Source: Natrinema salifodinae
GTDB lineage: Archaea; Halobacteriota; Halobacteria; Halobacteriales; Natrialbaceae
NCBI RefSeq assembly: GCF_900110455.1
Contig: NZ_FOIS01000003.1
Span: 761,491-825,490, forward strand
Reading direction: 5' to 3'
Length of the DNA: 64,000 nucleotides
This document shows positions 26,624-34,735 of this stretch, one piece after another. The translations under genes were made by a program, and so were the position numbers. Positions within the stretch are counted from its first letter, which is position 1; every line of letters begins with the position of its first letter. The notes beneath the pieces are model-generated. The model did no database searches. It saw only the letters and a list, made by a program, of their open reading frames with translations, and was not told the DNA's origin.

Positions 26624-27445
26624 ATGGAGATCCGGGAACCGGAACCCGACGAGGCCGCGCGGATCCAGGAGGTCGTCGACAGTTCGATGACGACTTCGTT
26701 CAGGCTCAGTCCGGGCCAGATCGACGCGATCACGGACGAACAGTTGGGCGAGGAGACCGTCACCGAGAAGATCGACGACGACGAGACGCTCCTGCTCGTC
26801 GCCGAGACGGGCGAAGACATCGAGGGCGACGCCGTCGCCGGGTTCGTCGAGGGCCGACTCGCGGGTGACTGGGGCGAGGTCGCCTGGCTGTTCGTCGATC
26901 CGGAACACCGGGGTCACGGCATCGGAACGGAACTGTACGAGGCCGGGACCGAGGCCCTCCGCGATCAGGGGGCCGAGCACGTCTGCGTCACCGTCCTCGA
27001 AGCCAACACCGAGGGCCACCAGTTCGTCGAGCGGTTCGGCTTCGAGCACGACGGCGATCGGCGCGTCGAGATCGCCGAGGAGTCGTTCGTGAAGTACGTC
27101 TACACGGAACCGGACGTCGACGCGGACCTCCCGAACGAGTCGACCGCGGAGGATGCCGACGAGGACGAGTTCCCCGAAACGGAGACGACGGACGGACAGC
27201 TAACGGCGACGACGGACGACGGCGAGACGGTCTACATCGCTCGCGACGAGGAGGAGTCTGGCACCGCGGCGTCGTTCTACACCGCCTACGAGGACGAGGA
27301 CCATGCGGATCAGTTCGGGTTCTACTGCGCGAACTGCGGCTCGCTCGACACCTCACTGGGCAACATGGACCGGATCGAGTGCGGGGACTGCGGGAACTCC
27401 CACGCGTCCCGCTCCGGGGAATCCTACGACGACTCGTACCTCTAA
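26624..27445 (+). CDS. GNAT acetyltransferase fused to a zinc-ribbon domain (DUF5816-like)
   Basis: A 273-residue two-domain protein. Residues 1-160 are a GNAT acetyltransferase with the acetyl-CoA loop in LFVDPEHRGHGIGTELYEAG (about 87-106) and the late VERFGFEHDGDRR block. After an acidic linker (165-200) comes a C-terminal zinc ribbon with CANCG and CGDCGN (near 242-260). The ribbon may select a protein or nucleic-acid target; the substrate is unknown. A CTTATCC box about 30 bases before the ATG fits leaderless transcription. Its stop overlaps by four bases the end of the convergent membrane protein gene. Confidence 0.9.
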   Translation: MEIREPEPDEAARIQEVVDSSMTTSFRLSPGQIDAITDEQLGEETVTEKIDDDETLLLVAETGEDIEGDAVAGFVEGRLAGDWGEVAWLFVDPEHRGHGIGTELYEAGTEALRDQGAEHVCVTVLEANTEGHQFVERFGFEHDGDRRVEIAEESFVKYVYTEPDVDADLPNESTAEDADEDEFPETETTDGQLTATTDDGETVYIARDEEESGTAASFYTAYEDEDHADQFGFYCANCGSLDTSLGNMDRIECGDCGNSHASRSGESYDDSYL

Positions 27446-27909
27446 TCGCCGTTACTCGCTCCGTTCTTCGCGAAGAGGCTGTCCGCCGTCGCCGCGCCGA
27501 CGACGCTGAACACCGACCCCACGCTCACGGCCCTGAACGTGGTCTCGGCGACCGTCCGAGTCGTCTGATCGTCCCCGAGGAAGGTATCGGGAGCGTCCAA
27601 CAACAGCGCGAGCAACGCCACGGAGCCGAAGGAGACGATCATCAGCGAGATAAAGCGCACCGGGACGCCGGCGACGTCCTGTTCGTCCTCCGCATCGCGG
27701 GTCGCGTCCGCCGCGTACAGCGCCCCGTAGCCGATGCCGAACACCACGATTACCGTCCCGAGCGCTTGCCAGTCGCTCATGTTACCCGCGAGCGTCCAGA
27801 CTTCTTCGGTGACTACGAACGGGCCCGCGAGGAGGAACCCGCCGACGATCTGCTGTGCCGAGTCCGCGAGCCGAAACTGCCGCGGCCGGCGCGGGCGCCG
27901 AAGTTTCAT
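27442..27909 (-). CDS. DUF2391-family membrane protein
   Basis: A 155-residue integral membrane protein with four hydrophobic segments (near residues 20-42, 45-66, 84-106 and 128-148) and a basic N-terminus (KLRRPRRPRQFR). It resembles the TIGR02587/DUF2391 group of uncharacterised membrane proteins. A TTTTATC element on the minus strand at 27932-27938 is about 26 bases upstream, so it likely has its own promoter although it follows two other membrane genes on the same strand. No function is known. Confidence 0.8.
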   Translation of the reverse strand: MKLRRPRRPRQFRLADSAQQIVGGFLLAGPFVVTEEVWTLAGNMSDWQALGTVIVVFGIGYGALYAADATRDAEDEQDVAGVPVRFISLMIVSFGSVALLALLLDAPDTFLGDDQTTRTVAETTFRAVSVGSVFSVVGAATADSLFAKNGASNGD

Positions 27910-28003
27910 GGCTGGTGATTACGGTCGATCGATAAAACGCTCCCGTTCGAGCGACCGGCATCGCTCGCGTCCCCGCTCGGATCGGGCGGTTTCGAAGGCG
28001 GCG

Positions 28004-28747
28004 TCATACGAACAGCAAGAGCGCGGCGTAGCCCGCCGCGCCGGCGGCGAACGCCCAGAACCGACTCTCGCGGTCGGACGGCAACTCCTCCTTGATTACG
28101 TTGAGGATGACGCCGCCGGCCAGAAACGGCACGAACACCGCAACGAGGAGTTCGGTGTCCGCGACCGCGTAGCCGCTCCCGAAGCCGGCGAGCACGGCGG
28201 CCGACAGCACCCACCGCCCCCTCCGGTGGTAGACCCGACCGTGGTGCTCGCGGAGGCCGTCGTCGGTGACGACGAAGTGCAACGCCATCGCGGCGGCGAA
28301 GGTGACCAGGCCGCCGAGCGCGCGGTCCCACAGGAGGTATCCGACGATCCCGTTGTAGAAGGCGAACGCGCCGACGTGGACCCAGAAGACCGCGGTCCCG
28401 GCCGAGTCGTCCCGCTCGACGTCGCGGGGATCCGTCGCGGACCGCCTGGCGAGTTGCTCGAGACCGTAGAAGACGACGAACCCGAGGAGGGCGATCAGAT
28501 AGCCGTGGCGGTCGGCGAAGGCCAGCGCCGCCCCGTGGCGTTCGAGCGTCGTCGCGGCCTCGTGGACCTCGGGGAGAAGGTGGACGAACACGTACGCGAC
28601 CGAGGTACCGCCGGCGGCGGACAGCCACCGGCTCCGGGGGATCCGACCGCCGACGCCCAGACGGCCCGCGAAGAGGTGCGCCAGCGCCAGGCCGAGCGCG
28701 AGCGCGGTGCGGAGCACTGTGTCGGGGACGGGGCCGATCGAGAGCAT
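28004..28747 (-). CDS. ZIP-like multipass membrane protein
   Basis: A 247-residue membrane protein with about seven or eight hydrophobic segments. It shares features with ZIP metal transporters: a VFVHLLPEVHEA motif in an early helix, HFVVTDDGLREHHG in the middle and a C-terminal VILNVIKEELPS. However, the canonical HNxxD/HExPHE pairs of ZIP proteins are not fully present, so zinc or iron transport is not established. Its ATG lies 12 bases from the stop of the upstream cation exchanger gene, so the two are likely co-transcribed and may serve related ion homeostasis. Confidence 0.6.
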   Translation of the reverse strand: MLSIGPVPDTVLRTALALGLALAHLFAGRLGVGGRIPRSRWLSAAGGTSVAYVFVHLLPEVHEAATTLERHGAALAFADRHGYLIALLGFVVFYGLEQLARRSATDPRDVERDDSAGTAVFWVHVGAFAFYNGIVGYLLWDRALGGLVTFAAAMALHFVVTDDGLREHHGRVYHRRGRWVLSAAVLAGFGSGYAVADTELLVAVFVPFLAGGVILNVIKEELPSDRESRFWAFAAGAAGYAALLLFV

Positions 28748-28759
28748 ACGGCGACAAAT

Positions 28760-30151
28760 TCAGTCGTCGACGCTGTGCGGTCGGTCACCGCCGATCGGCA
28801 TCGCGTCGCCGACCGTCCCCGCCGTCCGGCGGATGAGCCGGGCGAACGCGCGGCGGCGGCGGACGAACAACGCCGTTCCCAGGACGATGTAGATCACGCT
28901 GTAGGCGAGCAGGATGTCGGTGCTCGAGAGCGGCAATGCGACGAGCTCCCGGATGATGAGAAACTCCAGGAAGACTTGCGAGGTAAACAGCGTAAGCAGC
29001 GTCACGGCTTCCTTCACGGAGATCTCGAACCGGATCAGTAGGGCGATGGCGAAAAAGGACTGGGCGGCGGTCAGCCAGATCTCGGCCGACTGCTTGAAGT
29101 CGAACGCGAGCACGCCGTACCGTCCCAGCGCGAGCGAGTGAACGACCACGAGCGTCCCGATCAGCAGCGTCCACTGGTTGAGCTTCGAGGAGATGAGCGC
29201 GTTAAAGCCCGCCGTCGAGCGCGCCTTGTTCACCAGGTAGACGACGACGATGAGTTCCGGTGCCTCGGAGGCCAGCGGCGCGATCCACTGGATCATGAAG
29301 AAGGAGGGAATGCCGACGCTCTCGCCCAGATCTTCGAGCCCGTGAGCGAACGGCTCGACGGCCGTGAAGATCATCGCGCCGGAGAAGGCGAACAACAGGA
29401 CGACGGTGGCGATCCGGCGAGACTTCGAGAAGCTCTGGAGGTATGCCGGCACGCCGACGTGATCCATGTCCGGTTCCACTTCGCCGCGGAGGATCACCGC
29501 GATGTAGCAGACGTACAGCCCGACCAGAAACAGCATGTCGAAGAGGTCGATGCCGCCGTTGAGCGGCACGAGGAACGCCCAGAGGGTCGCGATCAGCAGG
29601 AACACGACCTCGAGTCCGATCTCTCGGTCGAGGATGACGACGTCGGAGAGGAATCCGGACCGGCGCTCGACTGCCGGATCCGTCGACGAGCCCGCCCGAA
29701 AGATCGTAAAGAGGGCGACGCCGGCCCAGCCGATACCGATGAGGATGCGGTTCGCGCCGGTCATGTTGGCGACGGCCAGGTTCCCCGCCTCGGCCCCGCG
29801 CGGCGTCCCCGCGAACTGGCCCGCGTTCCAGGCGTAGAGCGCGTCGACGGCGTACTCGGGCGCGACCGCCAGAACGGCGAGCACCGCGATCGCGAACGCC
29901 TGGGGGACGTCCTTCTCCGCGGTCTCGGCGGCCCACGCCAGCAGGAACGCGGCCCCGAGGACGGCCAGGCCGGTCACGATCACCGTCGCGAGCGTCGACA
30001 GCCCGTGGAGCGCAGCCGGCGCTTCGTACACCGGCCCCGGGAGGATGGCCGTCGTGAGCCAGGGAAGGAGGTCGATGGCTCCCCAGACGGCGACCCAGGG
30101 GAGGGTCAGTGCGACCGCGGCCGAAATCGCGCCGAGTGCTCGTCGTCTCAT
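28760..30151 (-). CDS. Sodium/calcium (cation/proton) exchanger family protein
   Basis: A 463-residue membrane antiporter of the CaCA superfamily with around eleven helices. The two inverted alpha-repeats are visible: LAVAPEYAVDALYAWNAG then GNLAVANMTGANR (about 93-135), and IAPLASEAPELIVVVYLVN then FNALISSKLNQW (about 300-340). The acidic residues in PEY and PEL are the expected ion ligands. Whether the ion is Ca2+ or another cation, and whether Na+ or H+ is exchanged, cannot be decided. A first-helix signal region and a basic cytoplasmic end (FVRRRRAFARLIRR) are present. It is upstream of and co-directional with the ZIP-like gene. Confidence 0.88.
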   Translation of the reverse strand: MRRRALGAISAAVALTLPWVAVWGAIDLLPWLTTAILPGPVYEAPAALHGLSTLATVIVTGLAVLGAAFLLAWAAETAEKDVPQAFAIAVLAVLAVAPEYAVDALYAWNAGQFAGTPRGAEAGNLAVANMTGANRILIGIGWAGVALFTIFRAGSSTDPAVERRSGFLSDVVILDREIGLEVVFLLIATLWAFLVPLNGGIDLFDMLFLVGLYVCYIAVILRGEVEPDMDHVGVPAYLQSFSKSRRIATVVLLFAFSGAMIFTAVEPFAHGLEDLGESVGIPSFFMIQWIAPLASEAPELIVVVYLVNKARSTAGFNALISSKLNQWTLLIGTLVVVHSLALGRYGVLAFDFKQSAEIWLTAAQSFFAIALLIRFEISVKEAVTLLTLFTSQVFLEFLIIRELVALPLSSTDILLAYSVIYIVLGTALFVRRRRAFARLIRRTAGTVGDAMPIGGDRPHSVDD

Positions 30152-30524
30152 GCGAATCGTCGTGGACGAAAGTCCGATTGAAGGATCATAGATGGCGTGT
30201 CGAGATGGGGGTAGTGCCTGCTACTGCTACCGGGACCGCGGCCCGCGCTCCGCGAACCGCCGGCCGACGACCCCGCCAGGCCGGTACGCGCGATCGGAAC
30301 GGAGTTATCGGCCGCGTTCGGTTCGTTCGCGCTGACGAATTCGTCGACGGGCGCGGTACTCGAAGCCCCAGTCTGCTCTCCCGCTTTCGTTGGGCGGCCC
30401 CCGTCAAATAGTTATTTATCGTAGACTCTCGCGCCGATTATATCGGCGACCGCCGGCCGACGATATCAACGGCCTGTGCATGTAACGCGAGCGACGAACT
30501 ACGGTCGTGACCCCCGTTCGATAG
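30152..30524. other. Intergenic region, divergent promoters expected
   Basis: 373 bases between the exchanger gene and the LEA-like gene, which are divergent. An AT-rich AGTTATTTATCG block near 30410-30421 could be a promoter element. No gene or RNA is supported. Confidence 0.5.
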
Positions 30525-31502
30525 ATGCCGCCTGGCCGCCGAGCCGCAACGGTGCTCCTCGTCGCGATCGTTCTGATCGTCGCGACCGCAGCGTACGGCG
30601 TCATCGCGATCGACCGTCCGCGGGTCGAGTCCGTCGACAGCGAGTGGGGGACCGTCACGAGCGAGCGGACGGAGGTCGAAACGCGGATCGGCGTCGAGGA
30701 TCCGTTCCTCCTCCGAGTCGGCGACGCCGCGGCGGACGTCTCGTACTCGGTCTCGCTCAACGACGTCGAGATCGCGACGGAGACCGAGAATCGGGCACAG
30801 TTCGACGACGGGACCGTCACCGTATCGACGTGGGTCGACAACGACGAGATTCCGGCCTGGTGGGCGACCCACGTCGACAACGGCGAGACGACCACGGTAC
30901 GGATCGATCCGGACATCACTGTCAGGTACGCGGGCGTTCGGCTTCCGGCGGACGGAGTGACGCGGACCGGAACCGTACAGACGGACCTCCTCGCGCCGTT
31001 GCAGGAGAATCGGAGTCGAGAGTACCGGGCGGCCGGCCGGACGCTGTTCGTCGTCGAGGAAACGGACGCACAATGGGGTAACGCCACGCCGAATCGAACG
31101 CCGATCGACGCGTCGGCGACGGTTACCAACCCGACGTCGCTTCCGATCCCGATCACCGAAATCGGCTACACGGTTCGGCTGAACGACCGCGTCGTCGGTC
31201 AGGGCGTCGCCGGGGAGCAGATCGTGCTCCCGCCCGACGAGACCCGAACGATCGAAGCCAATGCGGCGATCGATACCGAAAAACTCGACGAGTGGTGGCC
31301 CACACACGTCCGAAACAACGAGACGTCGACGCTGTCGGTTGCGTTCACGGCGACCGTCGAATACGGCGGGGTCGAGCGAGAAGTGCCGCTGGACGTGCTC
31401 TCGTACGAGCGGACGTTCCAGACGGACCTGATCGGAGCGGGATCGAACGCGACCGATTCGGTCGAAGACGGAACGAACGACAGCCCGGAGCTGGCGGCCT
31501 GA
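30525..31502 (+). CDS. LEA type 2 / WHy-domain membrane-anchored protein
   Basis: A 325-residue protein with an N-terminal transmembrane helix (about 7-29) and two tandem LEA14/WHy-type beta domains. The copies are recognisable by parallel motifs: SYSVSLNDVEIATE ... WWATHVDNGETTTV (about 65-125) and GYTVRLNDRVVGQG ... WWPTHVRNNETSTL (about 206-268). WHy proteins are linked to desiccation and low water activity in plants and microbes, which is plausible for a halophile, but the molecular role is unknown. The extracytoplasmic location is inferred from the single N-terminal anchor. It is convergent with the DUF5518 gene. Confidence 0.8.
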   Translation: MPPGRRAATVLLVAIVLIVATAAYGVIAIDRPRVESVDSEWGTVTSERTEVETRIGVEDPFLLRVGDAAADVSYSVSLNDVEIATETENRAQFDDGTVTVSTWVDNDEIPAWWATHVDNGETTTVRIDPDITVRYAGVRLPADGVTRTGTVQTDLLAPLQENRSREYRAAGRTLFVVEETDAQWGNATPNRTPIDASATVTNPTSLPIPITEIGYTVRLNDRVVGQGVAGEQIVLPPDETRTIEANAAIDTEKLDEWWPTHVRNNETSTLSVAFTATVEYGGVEREVPLDVLSYERTFQTDLIGAGSNATDSVEDGTNDSPELAA

Positions 31503-31544
31503 CCGCTCCGAGCGAAGGGGACCGCGTCGGCGGCGTCGTGACTC

Positions 31545-31952
31545 TCAGAGCTCGTTTCTGACGTAGACACCGAGATATCCCCCGACGGCGCTTGCACCGA
31601 CGGTATAGAGGATGCTACCGATCAGTACGAAGAGGCCCATCATACCGAACGCGAAGACCGGCCCGCCGGCACCGCCGCCGCGGAAGAACGGGAAGAACGA
31701 CGCGACAGCCAGGCCGAAGAACAGGAACGGGACGAGCATGACGAACCCGGCGATCGCCCCGACTTTTAGTCCGTCTCCGGGTGCCCCGTCCTCGAGGTAG
31801 CCCGCCACAGCACCGCCGAGCAGCGTCGACAGCGGGATAAACGAGAGGATGATGCCGGCGCCTCCGCCGAGCAGCGCGTTGACGAGGCGACGAGAGCCGG
31901 ATGCCGTCCGCTTGGAATCGACCGTCGCGGTCGGAGCAGTGTCGGGGACCAT
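31545..31952 (-). CDS. DUF5518-type membrane protein
   Basis: A 135-residue haloarchaeal membrane protein of the DUF5518 type: a polar N-terminus, then Gly-rich helices (LLGGGAGIILSFIPLSTLLG, a second segment near 68-90 and a third near 103-128) and the short C-terminal YVRNEL. A GGAVAGYLEDG turn is typical of this group. No function is known. A TTATTTTC element on the minus strand near 31980-31988 sits about 30 bases before the ATG. Confidence 0.82.
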   Translation of the reverse strand: MVPDTAPTATVDSKRTASGSRRLVNALLGGGAGIILSFIPLSTLLGGAVAGYLEDGAPGDGLKVGAIAGFVMLVPFLFFGLAVASFFPFFRGGGAGGPVFAFGMMGLFVLIGSILYTVGASAVGGYLGVYVRNEL

Positions 31953-32889
31953 GTCGGAGACATACTAAGACAATAGTGAAAATAATTGGTATCCCTCTGG
32001 TTTTCTGCGAGACGATCGGCGGCGCTAATGACGAGTTCGGCTGTACGCAACGTTCTCGTCGCGTAGTTCTCACACGGAACGCGTCCACTCGATTTCGTCA
32101 GTGAAACGCCCGAACCGAATGGGACTGCACGTATCGATCCGACGCACCGAGCGCACAGGGACGAGTAGTCGTCCCTGCCGCAATACGTGTTCGGGAGGCC
32201 TGCAGATCGGGGATACGACTCACTGACGGAACCGCGACGCTCGGACGAAGTTGGTCGGACGAACGCGGCCGTACGCGATCACCCGGTCGCTTGGAAAGCG
32301 ACCGGTCAGCATCGAGTTGATGGCCGAACAGATATCATACAGTATCTGATAGTAGGGTATATTTCTTTTATACTAGGTATTCTCGGAGGAGCACCGTGCA
32401 GCAGACTGCTCGACCCGGTGGACGAGCGGTCGACGACGAACGCGCTGACCGAGCGACGAACCGGCGAAATCGATGTCATCCGATTCTACGCACCCATACT
32501 CATCGATCACGAACGAATTTCTAGCTGTGAAGGGAACGAACAGCTCTTCTACCGGGTTGCACGCCTTCAGCCCCTCTACCAGTAGTTTATCTCACTTGCA
32601 TCGAGCAGGGTACGAGCTAGCGACCAGCTATCGACAAATCGGCCCTCGCCTGGTCCTCGGATTCGACGGCTCGATTCGTATTCGAACGCCGGCTCGAACT
32701 ACCGCATATACTACTTGAACTAGTTTTTGAGAGGACCACGGAGACCGGTACAACAGGGGAGCGTCGACCGTTCAGTCGTCAGCGGGATGACGATCTTCAC
32801 GCTCCGTTCTGAGAGCCGCATCGGGGCACTCGTTCGCGAATTCGGGCCCCCTCCGCGGATAATGGAATTGACGGCTAACACGCAAGTGA
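31953..32889. other. Gene-poor stretch before the transposon remnant
   Basis: About 940 bases without a supportable gene. An AT-rich block at 32330-32385 contains ATATTTCTTTTATACTAGG and could be a promoter or worn insertion. A 132-codon frame (32187-32585) has one hydrophobic patch but codon use unlike real genes. This looks like accessory or decayed DNA next to the tnpB element. Confidence 0.5.
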
Positions 32890-32895
32890 CATCCT

Positions 32896-32915
32896 CCCCG
32901 CCGTAAACAGCGGGG
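32896..32915. repeat. Right-end hairpin of the tnpB element
   Basis: Stem CCCCGC/GCGGGG with an eight-base loop CGTAAACA, placed downstream of tnpB. In this family the right end is part of the guide (omega) RNA scaffold and the recognition site for the transposase. Confidence 0.65.
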
Positions 32916-32947
32916 CTTCCCGTACCGCAGGTGGGATATTTGCCGGT

Positions 32948-34196
32948 CTACGACACGACCTGTTCTCTCGTGCGAAACACCCCGCTCTCGCGGTCGAACA
33001 GGTGTACCGATGGCTGTGCCACACAGCCGTTACTCCTATCCTCGCCATGAGGACTCGGAGTTATCTTCTGTCGCATGTTCTCCGCCCCGTTACAATCCGC
33101 GTTCCCAACCAACTCGCACGACGAGCAAACGTACAGGCCACGTTCGACACGGTTCGACTTCGTGTCGTCACCACACCGTGAGCAGGTCTTACTGGTGTCC
33201 CACTCGTTCTCCTTCAGCACTTCAACACCGCGTATCTCTCCTTTGTATTCGAGGTACTGGTAGATGCGGTCAAACGCCCACGAGTGCAACTTCTTGTTGC
33301 CGGTTTTGCCCCAGTCAGATTCTCGCACGTCTTCAGGCCAACTCACCGCGAGCGTGCTAACACCGTTCAACACACTCGGTGATGATGGTGTCCGTGAGAA
33401 CGTGGTAGAAGTGGGTTTCACGGTCTGCGAGTTTTCGACGTGCCCACATCGACTTCTCCGAGGGGCCGTTCTCGCCTTCCGTGTCGTACTCTGTGTGGGT
33501 GAAGTAGTGCTTGTCCTGCTTGAGCGAGTTGTCGGGGTACAGAACGTATTCGTCGGGGAACGCGACCGTGGCGATGTTCGTGATGCCGAGGTCGATGCCT
33601 GCCACTTCGTCGCCTGCTGAGTCGTTGGTTTCGAGTTCGACTTTGCAGACGAAGTGCAGTTCCCACTCATTCCCGTTCCAAATCGCACGAACGTTCTGCA
33701 CCTTGTTGACCTCACCGAGGTCAACGTCCGGGCGGGTTTGGTACTCACAGAGGATGAAGTCTGACCACGATTCTTTGAGGTTCGAGCCTTTGCTGAGTCG
33801 GACGCGGTTGTTCTCGGGGTCGTGTTTGAATCCGTCTGCTTTGAACGTCACCGTGGAACGCGGTCGGGTGTCGCCGTGTTTGCGGTATCCGGGCGGATTC
33901 GCCTTCGGGTCTTTCTGTCGCAAGTCGAACCACGACTGGAAAGCGTCAGAAAGTTCTTCAATGACTTTCTGACTGGATTGCGCGTTCAAGTCTTTCCAGC
34001 ACGACTGGTTCGTCATATACGATTTCAGCGGGCCTTCATCTGGAATTTCGCCGGTTGCGTCCCAGATGCGGTCGGCTGTCTAGCGTGCGGCGTTCCAGAT
34101 TTTTGAGGCGGAGTCTCCGAGCGAATCGAGGCCATCACACACCTGTTGGTGGTTCTGGATGGAACCAACGTAGGTGCAAATGACCTCAATCGTCAT
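32948..34196 (-). pseudogene. tnpB: Broken tnpB (RNA-guided nuclease family protein)
   Basis: TnpB/OrfB-type transposon nuclease, now inactive. Read from the ATG at 34196 (MTIEVICTYVGSIQNHQQ), the gene has an in-frame TAG at codon 39 (34080-34082), where a Trp codon is expected, and a frameshift near 33360 (ECVERC then stop; the sequence resumes as GVSTLAVSWPEDVRESDWG in another frame). RuvC-like parts are recognisable: AGIDLGITNIATVAF with the first catalytic Asp, and the C-terminal zinc finger CSRCGDD...CSSC followed by GNADCNGAENM. Length without lesions would be about 415 residues, normal for the family. Two independent lesions make this a pseudogene. Confidence 0.88.
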
Positions 34197-34295
34197 ACAT
34201 AGCCTATGTAGACAAACCTACGTAATGGTGTGGATTGACATTGAATGTCCAACCTGCCATCGACGGTGGTTTGTGTCCGCGTTGTCGGATTCACT

Positions 34296-34313
34296 CCCGC
34301 CGTAAACGGCGGG
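34296..34313. repeat. Second right-end-like hairpin
   Basis: Stem CCCGCC/GGCGGG with loop GTAAAC, same orientation as the hairpin at 32896, and followed by a matching TTCTCTCCTCGCAG (compare TTCCCGTACCGCAG after the other). It implies a second element whose tnpB, expected at higher coordinates, is gone. Confidence 0.55.
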
Positions 34314-34530
34314 ATTCTCTCCTCGCAGAAAGATAGCTATCTAGTCGGTGACGCGGCGTCATTTACACCGGTAGACCTGTAATCGGTGCGCTATTTGACG
34401 ACCGCGAAAAATTCTCATCGACCACTGACGGGATCGACGACGCCGTCCCACCACGAGTTCCCCGATACTCTTCGCCTGGTCGCCCCCGATTTCGAACCGG
34501 AGTTCGATTTGTAAGGCCTGGTGTGACCGC

Positions 34531-34571
34531 GTCGGCGGTCGGTCGGCGGTTGGTCGGCGGTCGGTCGGCGA
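34531..34571 (+). repeat. Short GTCGGCG tandem repeat
   Basis: Four to five near-identical units of (GGTCGGCG plus 1-3 bases) in a row within the 420-base gap before the NhaC gene. The rest of this gap shows no gene. Confidence 0.6.
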
Positions 34572-34700
34572 CTGTGGGGTCCAGTCCGTTCCTCGATAAT
34601 GTACTATCCGGAGACCTCATCGACGTTCGTATTGAACATCCGGCAGTAAACTGCGCTGGCCGATCGCAGATGACTGTTTTTCTCCAGCCATATCCAGAAG

Positions 34701-34709
34701 TTTGAAATA
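34701..34709 (+). promoter_or_regulatory. TATA box of the NhaC-family gene
   Basis: TTTGAAATA about 27-35 bases before the ATG at 34736; consistent with a leaderless transcript. Confidence 0.45.
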
Positions 34710-34735
34710 GGGTTATCGGACTGGATAGTGAATAG

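Larger units (their letters stand above)
32891..34315 (-). mobile_element. Decayed IS200/IS605-type (IS1341-like) element
   Basis: A tnpB-only element: a broken tnpB with a right-end hairpin immediately downstream (32896-32915) and no tnpA. A second, homologous right-end-like hairpin lies at 34296-34313, beyond the 5' side of tnpB, which suggests the trace of another copy in tandem. Exact ends cannot be set because these elements lack terminal inverted repeats and target duplications. Confidence 0.7.

Noticed and set aside
25370-27049. 559-codon minus-strand frame over the Rieske, acidic-protein, Usp and GNAT genes
   Set aside because: It crosses four genes in antisense and contains long Ser-rich low-complexity stretches typical of shadows of acidic proteins.
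28004-28747. Confident ZIP zinc transporter
   Set aside because: The paired histidine motifs that define ZIP are incomplete, so only a ZIP-like membrane protein is reported.
32187-32585. Possible 132-residue protein in the gene-poor stretch
   Set aside because: Only one hydrophobic patch, no start signals and atypical codon use; treated as non-coding.
34531-34571. CRISPR-like array
   Set aside because: The GTCGGCG units are contiguous and short, with no spacers and no cas genes in the window.
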